Assembly (NCBI GenBank): GCA_007922225.1
Contig: ML679971.1
Location: 372,001-436,000, forward strand
Length of the DNA: 64,000 bases
Source of the DNA: Emydura subglobosa
Taxonomy: Eukaryota; Chordata; Testudines; Chelidae
Direction: 5' to 3'
The translations under genes were made by a program, and so were the position numbers. Position 1 is the stretch's first letter. Each line of letters starts with the position of its first letter. The notes beneath the pieces were generated by a model. The model was not told the origin of the DNA. It did not search any database and saw only the letters and a program-made list of their open reading frames with translations. Positions 36,901-48,900 of the stretch are shown here, piece after piece.

Positions 36901-39900
36901 GCATCAATCTTTCATTCATTAAAAAGAAAAGCAAGTGTATTGTCATCCTACATTACACATGCTTTGAACATTTGTAACTGGAAAGAATTACAGCTTCCGT
37001 CTGTGTTTTTAATTTCTTCCATTTAAAATGCCTTTCCAATTCTCTCATAAAGTATGCACACATGAGTTTGCATGTGGATATCAGTGCAAATATCGAAACT
37101 TACATGCATTAATCGATATAAAGTTCACATGAATAGGGTACACTTACTTAATTTGGGGCTGTTTATCCTGCAGTCATCACGGGACATACCTGGCTTCAGT
37201 TTTGACTTGTGTTCCGCTGTTGTAAACTCAGCCTTCTGGAGCGAGGGGCTACCAAGAATCTTGTATCACTCAGAAGTGATTCCTCTTGTCAAAATAGCAT
37301 CAAAATTAATGGGGACAAAGAGATGTTCCATTCAATAAGGAAGGTCATGTCAAGGCACTGAATGTAGAAATTTCTTTACTGGGTCAGTGCATCACTTACG
37401 TTCTTTATGTCAAAACTGAATGTCTTTCAAAAGATATTCTCCAGCTCAAACAAACTATGGGCTTGCTGTAGAAATTATTTGGCCTTTGTTAGCAGGTAAA
37501 ACTTGATGATTTTAATAATCCCTTCCTGCCTTAAAATCTATTGATCGAATGGTTCGTTTAGGCTGGTATGTCTTCAACAGTAGCCAGTAACACATGCTTC
37601 AAGAGATGGTGCGAGACACCTTGTTCTGGTGTAGCCTTCTCATAGAAGAAATTTCTTCCTGATCACTTTTACTTACCAAGTGGCTATATCACGAAGCGTG
37701 AGGGTTTATATTCATTCTAATTTTGTATCCTATCTCATATAACTAAGGGTGATCTCATTATCCATAAAAAACATGTAACCCTTTGTTTGAATTCTAAGCC
37801 CTTAACTTCATGTATATCTTTTGTCAGTGAGATCCAAAGGTTAGTATGCATTGTGTGTTAAAATAAATTTCGGGAAAGAGTGGGTGTGTATTTGTAAAAC
37901 AGGGAGAAAATGGAGATATCGTCCATACATAAGCTCCATGCCACCTGCAGAGGCCCTTAATAAAGTGGTGTCTGGAAAAAAATGCAGAGGCAAAATGTGT
38001 CAATCATCCTATTTTCTGGTCCAAATCATTGCTGGAGTAATCTCGTACCACTCCACTGATTTTTACTGTTGTTCATTATTTGCTTATGGTAGCCCCGAGA
38101 GTCCCCACGTGAGAGCATGACCCTTTGTGTTAGGTGCTGTGTATATATGTGTAACCCATGTCTAGTGGTTGAGTCTTGCCCATGTGCTCAGGGTTTAGCT
38201 GATCATCATATTTGGAGTTGGGAAGGAATTTTCCCCTAGGGCAGATTGGCAAAGGCCCTGGGGGTTTTTCGCCTTCCTCTGCAGCATGGGGCACGGGTCA
38301 CTAGCTGGTCTTTAAATCATTATTTGAGGACTTCAGTAACTCAGTCATAGGTCAGAGATCTATTACAGGAGTGGGTGGGTGAAGTTCTGTGGCCTGCATT
38401 GTGCAAGAGGTCAGATTAGATGATCATAATGGCCCCTTCTGACCTTATAGTCTGAGTCTATTTCACAGCAGATATTTGAGCTGTGAGGGCACCTGCTGCT
38501 GAAGCCTCATTTTTATTCTTGGTGCTTCACTTTCCTCGCTGTGGGGTCAGGGATCTTTCCTGGGCTGAGATCACAGTGCAGGCCTTGCCAAGTTAAACAA
38601 GCCGGGCATGAAAACATCTCTCTGTCACGGACAACAGCCCAAATTGTAGACTAGAGGAATCCCAAGTGAGGGATGAGAACCCAAGGCACAAAGAGGTTAA
38701 ATAACTTGGCCAACAGAAAGCCAGTGGCAACGTTGGAAGCAGAACCCAGATCTTCTGACCCTTATGCTTATGCTTTAAGCAGTAAGAAATACTCCTTTTT
38801 GGAGCTTATGCATTTAAAAACTCTTTCCATACATTGCACTTATAATGAAATCATCGGTTTTGTAGGGGGTTCTTCAGTGATCCTCCGAGGGACCGGCTTT
38901 GACGGGATAAGCCTAGTGTTGTTTGGATCTCAGCCTTGTCCAATTAACACCAACACCAGCAACTCAGTGAGGATTGAATGTGAAGTTCCTTCTCGGGTAA
39001 GAAACAGCATTTCATATTTGCTCATCTGGGGGAGAATACATTTGCAGAGGGGTAGGAGGGGCTCATGTGCCCCTTTCTCTAGATATATGTTCTACATGGG
39101 TGGATAGCTTGCAGACTATAGGTGTCCAAGTGGTTAAATGCTGTATCAAATCTATGACTGCAAACGCCAGGCTCACTAGTTAAGTGTCACACAAACGGAA
39201 GTGGGAGTAGAACCACACACATCTTTGGCTCCAGCAACTTATGTCTCTATCACTTGAGCTAAGGAGACTGTCTGGCAGCAGTGATAGTATTAGAGTTCAG
39301 GTTCCCTGCAGGCACCCGACTACTGGACATCATAATCGCACACATTTGAATAGAGGGCATCGGTGCCCATCTATGGCAATAATCCATCTTCAGTTTTATT
39401 TATGCTCTACGGATGCTTCTTTAGTTGAGAAGCTGAAGTCAGGAAACAAATGCTCTTAATCTTGCGTGTAGGGGTGGGAGGTACTTGTATTTTACTAGTA
39501 CATGTTAATTTCTGCTCTTTTTTCAATTGTTTCCAGGGGGATGAAGAATATATAGTTCCTGTGACAATAGCCACTGGGTCCCAGTCTGCCACATTCACCA
39601 AGGTGTTTATGTACGACCCTTCTTTAAATCCCGCTGTTGTATCGCTGAGCAGAAACAGAAGCTGCACAGCAGGTGATGAAGCCACAGTCCGAAATGCAAA
39701 GGGGGACGGGTGATGTAAAAATATAACGGCGCTAAAAAGTTTCATTTTCCATTGTCGTCAACAATGAGGGTGGGGCAGAGGGACTAGGAGGTTAAAAGGA
39801 CTGGGGATTGCTGCTGGCACCTTTTACTCCCAGGTCACCCGTTCCAGTCTGGCCTTGTTCTGCAGTGAACAAAACTCTTGCCATCTGATGGCTCCCCTGA

Positions 39901-42900
39901 GGCCCATGGGAGAGGAGTTGTTGGCCTCAGCTTACTACAGCTCGGTGTCCTTATTTACAAACCACCATCACAGCTGGGTTTCCTGCTGGCACGTTCAGCA
40001 ATCAAGGGATGAGAATGGGCTAGAGAGACTAAACCTACCTTTGTGTCCTTGAGGTAGTTCAAATTCAGGGCATAGTAGCATGTGTGTGGTGGGGGTGGGG
40101 GGCAGGAATGAGGCAGGACTTGCTTTGCTACTGTCCATACTATACCTGCCGTGTAGAAGATAACAACAATACTTCTCTCATCACTTTTCATCAGTAGATC
40201 TCAAAGCACTTTTCAAAAGTGTCTGATGAAACAGTATCTCAGGCCAAGACGGAATTTCTGGAAGGAGAGAGAGAAGCTGCCATAGACTAGCCAATAGCCC
40301 AGTGATTAGAGCACTCAGTGGGCTATGGGGATTTGAACTTGGGTCCTCAGCTTTCTAGATGACTGCCCTAACGACTAAGCTATTGTGGGGCTTCTTTCTT
40401 CCTCAATTCTTTTAATGAAAATTTTCAAATAAGCTCATTTTCATTCTGTCATGGAACAAAATGGTCAGAACCTCAAAATGTTTCATGAAATGGAATTCTT
40501 GTTTTCCGGCCAGTCCCAGTATGTATCATCATCACCATCTTAGAGGTGGGGAAACTGAGGCACAGAGCAGTCAAGTGATTTGACCATGGTCATCCAGCAG
40601 ACTAGTGCCAGAGCCAGTCCAGGTCTCCTGAGTACTAGGCCACTGCTCTATACCTTAGGCCATACTGCCTCTCAGAAGGTTTTAGTTCCCAAGCCAACCT
40701 TATACTGCTCCCCATCTGAGCGCATGTCATGTACAAACAATTGCTGTAGCGAAGCCCCTCGTGGACTTCATGGAGTCTCTGGCACTTCTCAATTTTCAGG
40801 GCCAAAACTCCGCTTGGAACACAGTTTACATTTTTTATTTTTTTAAACAAATTTCTTCTCTTTCAGTGTTGTTGGTTGCAAGGGTTGAAGATTAGAAGGG
40901 ATGTCAGTGTTTTGAAACTGTAATAAATACATTCATTCCTATAGTGGAAAGGCATTTCTGAAGGGGAAGGTTTTGCAGCAGACAACCAGACTCTGGACTG
41001 GCCTGATCTCCTCTGTAAACCTGCTCCATGGCCAGCTCAAACACCTTCTACAAATAAATATCACCCTTGGTGTCTCCCTCTGAAAACTTAACCCATTGGA
41101 TGTAAATATTTACTAACTTTCTCTTCTGTCCCGTTATCACTTTTTTCCCCTTTTATTCTTTTATGCCAGTAGTTTCCTGATGTTGAAGCCTCTCCTTTTT
41201 CGCAAATATTTCCCAGCAAGGAAGAATAATGGCCAACACGCCAGCCTACTAGATCTGTAACATAACACCTGCTTCCTCTCTTTGAGGAGGAAAGTCTTGC
41301 CAGCTGGCAGAAGCCTGGTTATTGCCACTGTTAGGGTAGGTCTACACTGCTGAGTGAAGTCGACTTACTTAAAGTCGACTTTCAGCAGCCGATTTTTAGA
41401 AGTCGCAGCAGCGTGTACACACCACGCTGTTTGCGCTGGTCTCCTGCGTCCACACACACCACGCTTATTTCGACTTTCAAAGCAGTGCACTGTGGGTCGC
41501 TATTCCCACAGTGCAACTAGCCGTGGTGGCTGTTGGGACAAGCTTCGTCGTCCCATGATGCAACGCTGCTTCCCCCTCCCTTCTTCTCCCCTCCCAAACA
41601 AACAGGAAAAGTATTTTCGCGCTGTTTTTTAACCCCGTGTGCTTGCCATTGCTGCGGAGACATGGAGCCAGCTCAACTCTGCACTATTATTGTGAGCGTT
41701 ACAAATACATCACGGCTTATCATCGAGTATTTTTGAAGTAGAGCAAGAAGCCGAAGCGCACACAACAGCGATGCCACCGAGGCTGCCCTACTACAAGCTA
41801 TCGAGGAGCACAATTCCCAATTGCTGCAGGCCGTAACGAATCATCTGCAGTCTGTAGAGCATCGGTTCTGGTCCCGGGAAACAATCACAGACTGGTGGGA
41901 CCAGATTGTTATGCAGCTGTGCGATGATGACCAGTGGCTGCAAAACTTTCGTATGAGAAAGGCAACTTTCCTATAACTGTACTTGGAACTGTCCCTGTCC
42001 CTGAAGCACGTGAATACTCGCTTGAGACAAGCTCTGATGGTGGAGAAGAGAGTTGCCATCGCTCTCTGGAAGCTGGCAACCCCTGACTGTTACCGCTGGA
42101 TTGGGAATCAATTTGGAGTCGGTAAATCTACACTGGGCACTGCCGTGATTCAAGTATGCAGGGCCATCAATCCACTTCTGCTACGAAGGATAGTGACTTT
42201 GGGAAATGTGCAGGACGTAGTGGATGGGTTTGCCATGATGGGGTTCCCGAACTGCAGGGAGGCCATTGATGCACATCCCTATCTTAGCGCCTGCCCACCT
42301 AGCAACCAAATACATAAACTGCAAGGGGTACTTTTCCATGGTCCTGCAGGGCCTTGTGGATCACCGGGGTCGTTTCACCAACATTTATGTGGGGTGGTCT
42401 GGGAAGGTGCATGACGTGGGCATATTTCGTAATTCAGGGCTGTTCTCTAACATGCAGGCGGGCACTTTTTTCCCCGACCAAAAAATTGACATTGGGGGTG
42501 TGGAAATGCCCATAGTGATCCTGGGGGATCCTGCTTACCCCTTGCTCCCTTGGCTACTGAAACCACACACCGGGCACCTTGACAGCGACAAGGAGTGTTT
42601 TAATAACAGGCTAAGCACTTGCAGAATGGTTGTAGAATGTGCCTTTGGGCGTTTAAAGGGTAGATGGAGGAGTCTCCTCACTAGGCTGGACATGAGTGAG
42701 AAGAACCTCCCTTCGGTGATATCTGTGTGCTCTGTTCTTCATAATGTGTGTGACGCAAAGCAGGAAAGGTTCCCCCAGGGTTGGGCTGTGGAGGCAGAAA
42801 GACTGGCCGCCAATTATGAGCAGCCAGATGCCAGCACTACGCGGAGAGCTAACCGCGGAGCGCTTTGCATTAGGGAAGCTTTGAAAACCAGGTTCTGCGA

Positions 42901-45900
42901 TGAGATGCAGGACTGAATTCTGTTCCTGTAGATTGTTTGCCTTTGCTGAACATTCCCCCTGCTCCCAATCGATATCTGTACCTTCCAAATCCCTCCAGAA
43001 CAAGATATGATTTAATAAAGAAACGTGTTGAAATGATGCAAACTTTTATTTATGAACGTTCAAGTCATAGGTGAAGGGGGGAAGTGTTCATTCACTGTCT
43101 CAAGGGGTAGTGTGGTAGCTTGCTGGCCAGCTGTCAATGGGGCCACTGCAGCTTTCTCCTCGTCTCTACCGGGGTGGAGGCGAGCACATGCTGCAGCCTG
43201 GCCATTCTCTTCTGAGACCTCTCGGGAGAGGGGCAAGGCAGCAAAGCCCTCGGTTGAGGAGCATTATGGAGGCACTGCAGTGGGACTCTGTCCTTCCTCT
43301 GCTCCTCCTGAAGCTCCACAAGCTGCCGGAGCATGTCTGCCTGGTCCCGCGTGATTCGCAGCATCTCCTGTGTGGTACTGCAATCGTGCTCCATCATTTC
43401 TCTGCGACTCTCCCTGTCCATGTCTATATTCTGGGACAAGATCAGTGGCCACGCTCTGAGCTCTGTCTCTGCGGCTGCTGAGGCGTGCATGAGCTCGCCA
43501 AACGTGTCGTCTCTTGGGTTTTTTCCCTCTTTGTAATCTGCGATAGTCTTTCCACAGCATTTCTTGAGGGTGGGGCTAAGGTCGAGGTGTCTACAGAATG
43601 AAAAGAAAGTAACAAGGTAGCCATTGTTAGCAGAGTGAAGAAAACGATACAACTGCCGCAATGTAGACAATACTCCCCATGCAGTGCACAGGGCAAACAC
43701 GGACCCTCGTTCCATTCCTGACATCCCAGAAGGGTTGGCTCACTGTTCTCTTACAGAGATAGCAAGCCAGAGGATCTGCGGACAGCGGGCGGGAAGAGGA
43801 GGTATATAGTCTCTGCTTAAACCAAATAAAAGTAATCAAAGTTTTTTGGTAGGACAGTACAATGGGGAATACAAAGGTACAGGGCATCTGCTGTATAGTG
43901 CAGCAGGGTACCAGTTGTGTTCCGCCGTGATGCAGGCTCCCTTGATTGCAGCGTGGTGCGGCAAAGTATCCTACCATGGAGGGAGGAATAAGGCAGCCCT
44001 CCCCAGAAATTTTTGCAAAGGATAACAGATTACATACATGAAAATTTCCGTGAGATATCAACTGATGATTATCGGAGCATATCTCATCACATAAATAAAC
44101 TGTTCTCTGGGTAACCCCCCAGTACAGTCACCGAAACGCCTGAAATCCCCTTCCTGCCCCACCCCCCCCATGTAAAAGGACAGAACTGCTAAGAAGAAAA
44201 AAACCTCACCAGATGTGCCTTCCCCGGGATCATTAGTGCTGCCCTGTGTGCTGCTGGACTGCTCTGGGGTCAGGAATATGTACTGACTTTCAGGGAGAAT
44301 GGACACCCTGCTCTTCTGCACTCTGGTCTCCCCAACCTCCTCCTCCTCCTCGTCCATGGAGTCCTCATCATTGTCCATGGACTGTGACCTAGCGGAGGTA
44401 TCAATGCTGTGGGGCGGCACCGTGGTGGGATCACCACCGAGAATTGCACACCTCATCGTAGAAGTGGCATGTTTTGGGCGAGGAGCAGAATGGCTGTTAG
44501 CTTCCCTGGCTTTCTAATAAGACTGACGCAGCTCCTTGATCTGCACGCGGCACTGCTGCGTGTCCCGCTTGTGTCCCTTCTCCAGCATGCCCTGGGATAT
44601 CTTTCCATAAATGTCCAGATTCCTTTTGCTGGCTCTAAGCTGAGCCAGAACGGACTCCTCGCCTCACAGACCAATGAGATCTAAGACCCCTGGTTGATTT
44701 CATGCTGGAGCGTGTTTGGGCTTTGAAGTAGCCATGAGGAGTACAGCGACAGAGCTCTCTCCATGCTGGCAGCACAGGAAATGAAAATTCAAATGTTCCT
44801 GGGGCTTGAGGGGAGGGGACATTTCCAGGTAGCATGACCACAGTACAGCACAGCACAAATGTCTAGAGCGGTCACAAGGGGGCATTGTGGGATACCTCCC
44901 GGAGGTCAATAAAGTCGATTTAAGTGAAGTTGTGTCTACACTGACACTAAACCAAACTAATAAATTCGAATTGGGCGCTACGCCACTTGCAGAGGTGGTC
45001 CTATTAAGTCGACTTTTGCTGCAACTTAAGTCGACTTAACTGTAGTCCAGTGTAGACGCAGGTGTTTGGAGATCGACGTAAGTGACTTTACTTCAACCTC
45101 TGTCGCCAGTGTAGACCAGGCCTTAGATACTAGGGTTGGACAGAATGATCCAGGACCAAGAGGAAACCGGAGGGTGTGGGAATCAGTTGCTGACAGCAGA
45201 TCCAACACAGTGAGCTTAGCTTAGCAGACAAAGGTTGGAGACAGCGTTATAGGTATTTGACATGTTCAACAAAATGCAGTGGGCAGGTGGTGGTGTGTTT
45301 AGTAGATAGGGCGCAGGGCTTGGCTTCCAGTCCCAGCCACAGCTCTGCCGTTGAGCTGCTCTGTGATGTTGGGCAAATCACTTCACCTCTCCTTGTCTGT
45401 TTCCTCTCTTGCCCTTTGTTATATTTAGGTTGTAAGAGCTCTGAGGCAGGAGCGGTCTCTTATGGTGTGTCTTTACAACACCGAGGACAATGGGGTTCTG
45501 ATCTCCAGGGGGCCTCAGGTTATTACTGTAATATAAATAACACTGCCACATGTTACCAGCCCAAGAAGATACCTGTGGTCTGGGGTCCTATTCTCAGTGC
45601 TTGGCCTGTGGACGTGTCTGTTTGAATTCACTCCCTGAGGCTGTTCCAGAAAACTTTGTGATCTGGAACCCCATCCCAGGAGCATGGGTAGAAGCGGGGA
45701 GCTGTGGATTCAACACTAATTCTCTGTGGTCGGTAGCAGAACTAGAACCCAACTGGTTCACAATCATCACAGCCCTAGAGTGGCATTTCAGAGAGCGGGA
45801 ACAGGAATGAAGAGTGGGGGCAGGGGGAGGAGGAAAGGATGAACAGACCCTCCCACCCCAACACAGTCTTGTCTTATACAGTTTCTTTCTTTTCTTATCT

Positions 45901-48900
45901 GTCTTCTGAGCCTATCCAATTTCCTCCACTACACACTATAATAAAACTCCCTCTAGGCTCACCAGCCTGGCTGGACTTAGCATCAATGCAAGAGGCGAGC
46001 CGATCACCCTCCTTACTGCACACACACAGTTTCCTTTCCATTCCCCTCTACCCTTTTCATTTTCTAATACTCCAGAATGCATAAATAAGGGAAAGTGTCT
46101 TTTATCATCTGAATATTATTCAGAGGCGATAACACCAAGGGGAGATTTTTCTAGCCGCAGGCAGCACAGGTACATGGAATTTCTTAAAGTTAGAGAATCT
46201 CATGAATGGTGGTGGTACCGGGAGGTCTCTCTTCTATTCAGAAATCGGTGTCTTTGGCTTTTAATATAATTTTCCTCCTATCATAAAAAGAATAAATAAA
46301 TTACACCAATGCCTTCCAGGCATTTTAGGATTAAACTGACAATTGACCAAGAGTCCAAGGAGTTCATGTTATTAATGTATACAACTTCACAGGCTTTCAA
46401 AGTTTCAAACTTTTATTTGACTCTGATGTAGGGTGATCAGAGAGCAAGTGTGAAAAATCAGGACAGTGGGTGGGAGGCAATAAGTGCCTATATAAGGAAA
46501 AGCCCCTAATATTGGGACTGTCCCTATAAAATCAGGACATCTGGTCACCCTACTCTGATGTAAGCAGGTTCTTAATGAGCTCTTCCACGACATCTAGTGA
46601 TGCACTTGGAGAAAAGGCATCAGGAGTGGACCGTATTTACTACACTGCCTAGGTGACACAGCTACTCTGCCTAGGTGTTCTGCAGACAGACCTGTTTTGC
46701 CAAAATGATCAGTTTTGGCTGGTTTTGGGTTACAATTCACTGATAGTCAGCTGCAACCAGACGTTGTCATCACTGACGAGGAAGTGAAGAAAATCACCGT
46801 AGTAGACGTCACGGTCCCCTTTGAGAACAGGACCTTCCATGATGCCCGAGCTTGAAAGCAGGAGAAATATATGCCCCTAGCCGACGCTTTGAAAGCAAAG
46901 GGCTCCGAGGTCCTAACGCACACATTGATTGATCGTCGGAGCCCTGGGCACATGGGACCCCTGCAACAAGCCAGTGCTGTGGATGCGTGGAATCGGTCGG
47001 CGTTACACTCAGCTGATGTGGCGTCTCACAGTGTCAGACACCATCAGGTGGTCCAGGGACATCTACACGGAACATATCACTGGGCATAGGCAATACCAGA
47101 AGGTCTGAGCCAGAACATACTGGAAAAGCGATGCAGAAACACCTTTGCTTTGTGGATCATATTTGCTAAAAGGAATAACTATCCTGAATTTATCATTCAA
47201 TGAGGGACAATCAACACTCATCATTATACCTGAATGTTTAAATGCTAATATCGTAACTAATATCTTAAGTTAGGTCGACGTAATTCTGTAATGTAGACGC
47301 AGGTCGCACCAAGGATGGTGCTTAGTTTTCCCTGATTCCTGGGTGAGGGCTCAAGCTAATCCTGTTTTGCATTGTTGAGAGGACTCCCGAAGTACTGAAC
47401 CCAGCCCTTGTTGCTGCCGACTCCACGTGGCAGAAGAGTTACATTTACATAGAGAAGTGGAAAGTACCTGCTTTAAGCTCTGCTCAGAGGGGCTGGGGGC
47501 TGAGAGGAGTTTAGACCAGTTCCTGCTGCCTCATTAAAGGGAGAGGCTTCTCTTTAGAATGAAGGTTACAAAAGTCCCCAGACTGAATCCTAGCTGTGGT
47601 AATACACTGGAGAGGCGATTGCAGCCTCAGTAGGAAGTCTGTGTTTATTAGTTAAGTGGGCTGGGTTACCCATCAACAGACACAAGGACGAGCTGAACTG
47701 GACTTGGTTTCATCTACAGGAGCAGGATCACTCAGAAGAACGTTAGTGGAATATTAAAACCTTTCAATTTCATACAACTGAACCAACCAGGACCTTCCTC
47801 AGCCAGCCTAGTAAAGCTATCGGCTACGTTGCCTTTGTGATGTTGGTTTGGTGGTCACAGTCCAGTTCCCAGGGCAGTGGACAAGTGTCAGCATCTCGAA
47901 AAACTGCCATCCCTGTCGGCAACTTGAATAGAGCAGCTGAGGGACGGATGGGGGCTCATGGAGACTAACGTTCACTTTTCTAGCAGAGGCCCTCTCTCCC
48001 AGAGTTGATGCACATGGTTGGGCCAATGTGCAGAAGAAGCTTGTATTTCCATAGCTTGTGATGTGAAGCGACGGCTCTACTCTCTTGGTCTGACACCTTG
48101 TCCATGCACTAGAGTCACATTGGCAACAAACCATTTGACTGCTTCATGTATTCTCCTTTCCACAGGGCATCAGTCACTCCAGATTGGAATATCATCATTT
48201 GCAAATTATACTGGCCTGGATGTACAGGTCAAAATTGGGGAGACCCCAGCACAAATCCAAGCACAAACAGCCCATGGCATCAATGTAGTACTGCCTGCCC
48301 TGGCAGATGGATGGTACAACCTTTCTGTCCTCCTCAATGACATCATTATCAGCTCAGATGGGTGAGTGACTGTGCCCATTCCCTCAATGTGAATTTAATT
48401 AGCTAAATTCGACTTGGGATTTTAGGGTTAATGGAAAAGCAAAGCAAATGCGGGCTCAGTAGAAGGGACAGCTTTCTAACACAAAGGGATCCACTGTATG
48501 TTTTAAAAATTATTAGCCATGACTCGACTCCGATTCAGCAGTGAATCCCTGTTCAGCACAGCTCTCAAGCACGTGCTTGGTCCCGATGCAGTCAGTAGCA
48601 CTTGTTATGAAGGCTAGTGGAGCACTACGCTCTTTTCCTTGAGCAGGGAGCTCTTCATGTTGCTCAGCGGTGACCCTGACATGCTAGTTCCATGCCTGGC
48701 CTCCGAGGGGAGAGTCCCTGTGGACTAAAATGATAGAGATTTGTAAGAGGGCACCTAAGAGATGGCATGGAACCAAGCAGGAGTTGTAGGGCGGCTATTC
48801 AGGGACCCAGCCAGGAAAGGCAAGGAGAGAAAAGCACATGGGAAAAACGGAAAAGTGAAGGGCTGACCCTGTGTTTTGTGTTTTGCAGAGTTGACCCATT

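Larger units (their letters stand above)
34640..38865. other. Intron r-s
   Basis: Non-coding, 4.2 kb. Contains an antisense CR1 end carrying a hAT MITE (35205-35960), a CR1 3' end (38160-38465) and a SINE (38660-38790). Nothing recognised in 36240-38150; a MITE-like stretch may lie at about 35970-36140. Confidence 0.75.
41334..45122 (+). mobile_element. PIF/Harbinger DNA transposon, near full length, inactive
   Basis: 3789 bp bounded by GGGTAGGTCTACACTG and CAGTGTAGACCAGGCC (13 of 16 bases match as inverted repeats), with TTA on both sides (41331-41333 and 45123-45125). It has the two-gene layout of the superfamily: a transposase on the + strand and a Myb-like protein on the - strand, converging. 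Both reading frames are broken. Its ends match the short elements at 20371, 29185 and 9877, so this family is a likely source of their mobility. Confidence 0.88.
39673..48165. other. Intron t-u
   Basis: Non-coding, 8.5 kb, the longest closed intron here. Holds nested SINEs (40160-40680), a 3.8 kb Harbinger element (41334-45122), a SINE (45285-45545), a hAT MITE (46429-46552) and an R2-like LINE remnant (46738-47102). Nothing recognised in 39673-40150, 40690-41330, 45550-46420 or 47110-48160. Confidence 0.8.

Noticed and set aside
42266..42916. Intact domesticated Harbinger transposase (a HARBI1-like gene)
   Set aside because: The first catalytic Asp is in a different frame, stops lie upstream and the terminal repeats and TTA duplication are still present, so it is a dead transposon copy and not a host gene.
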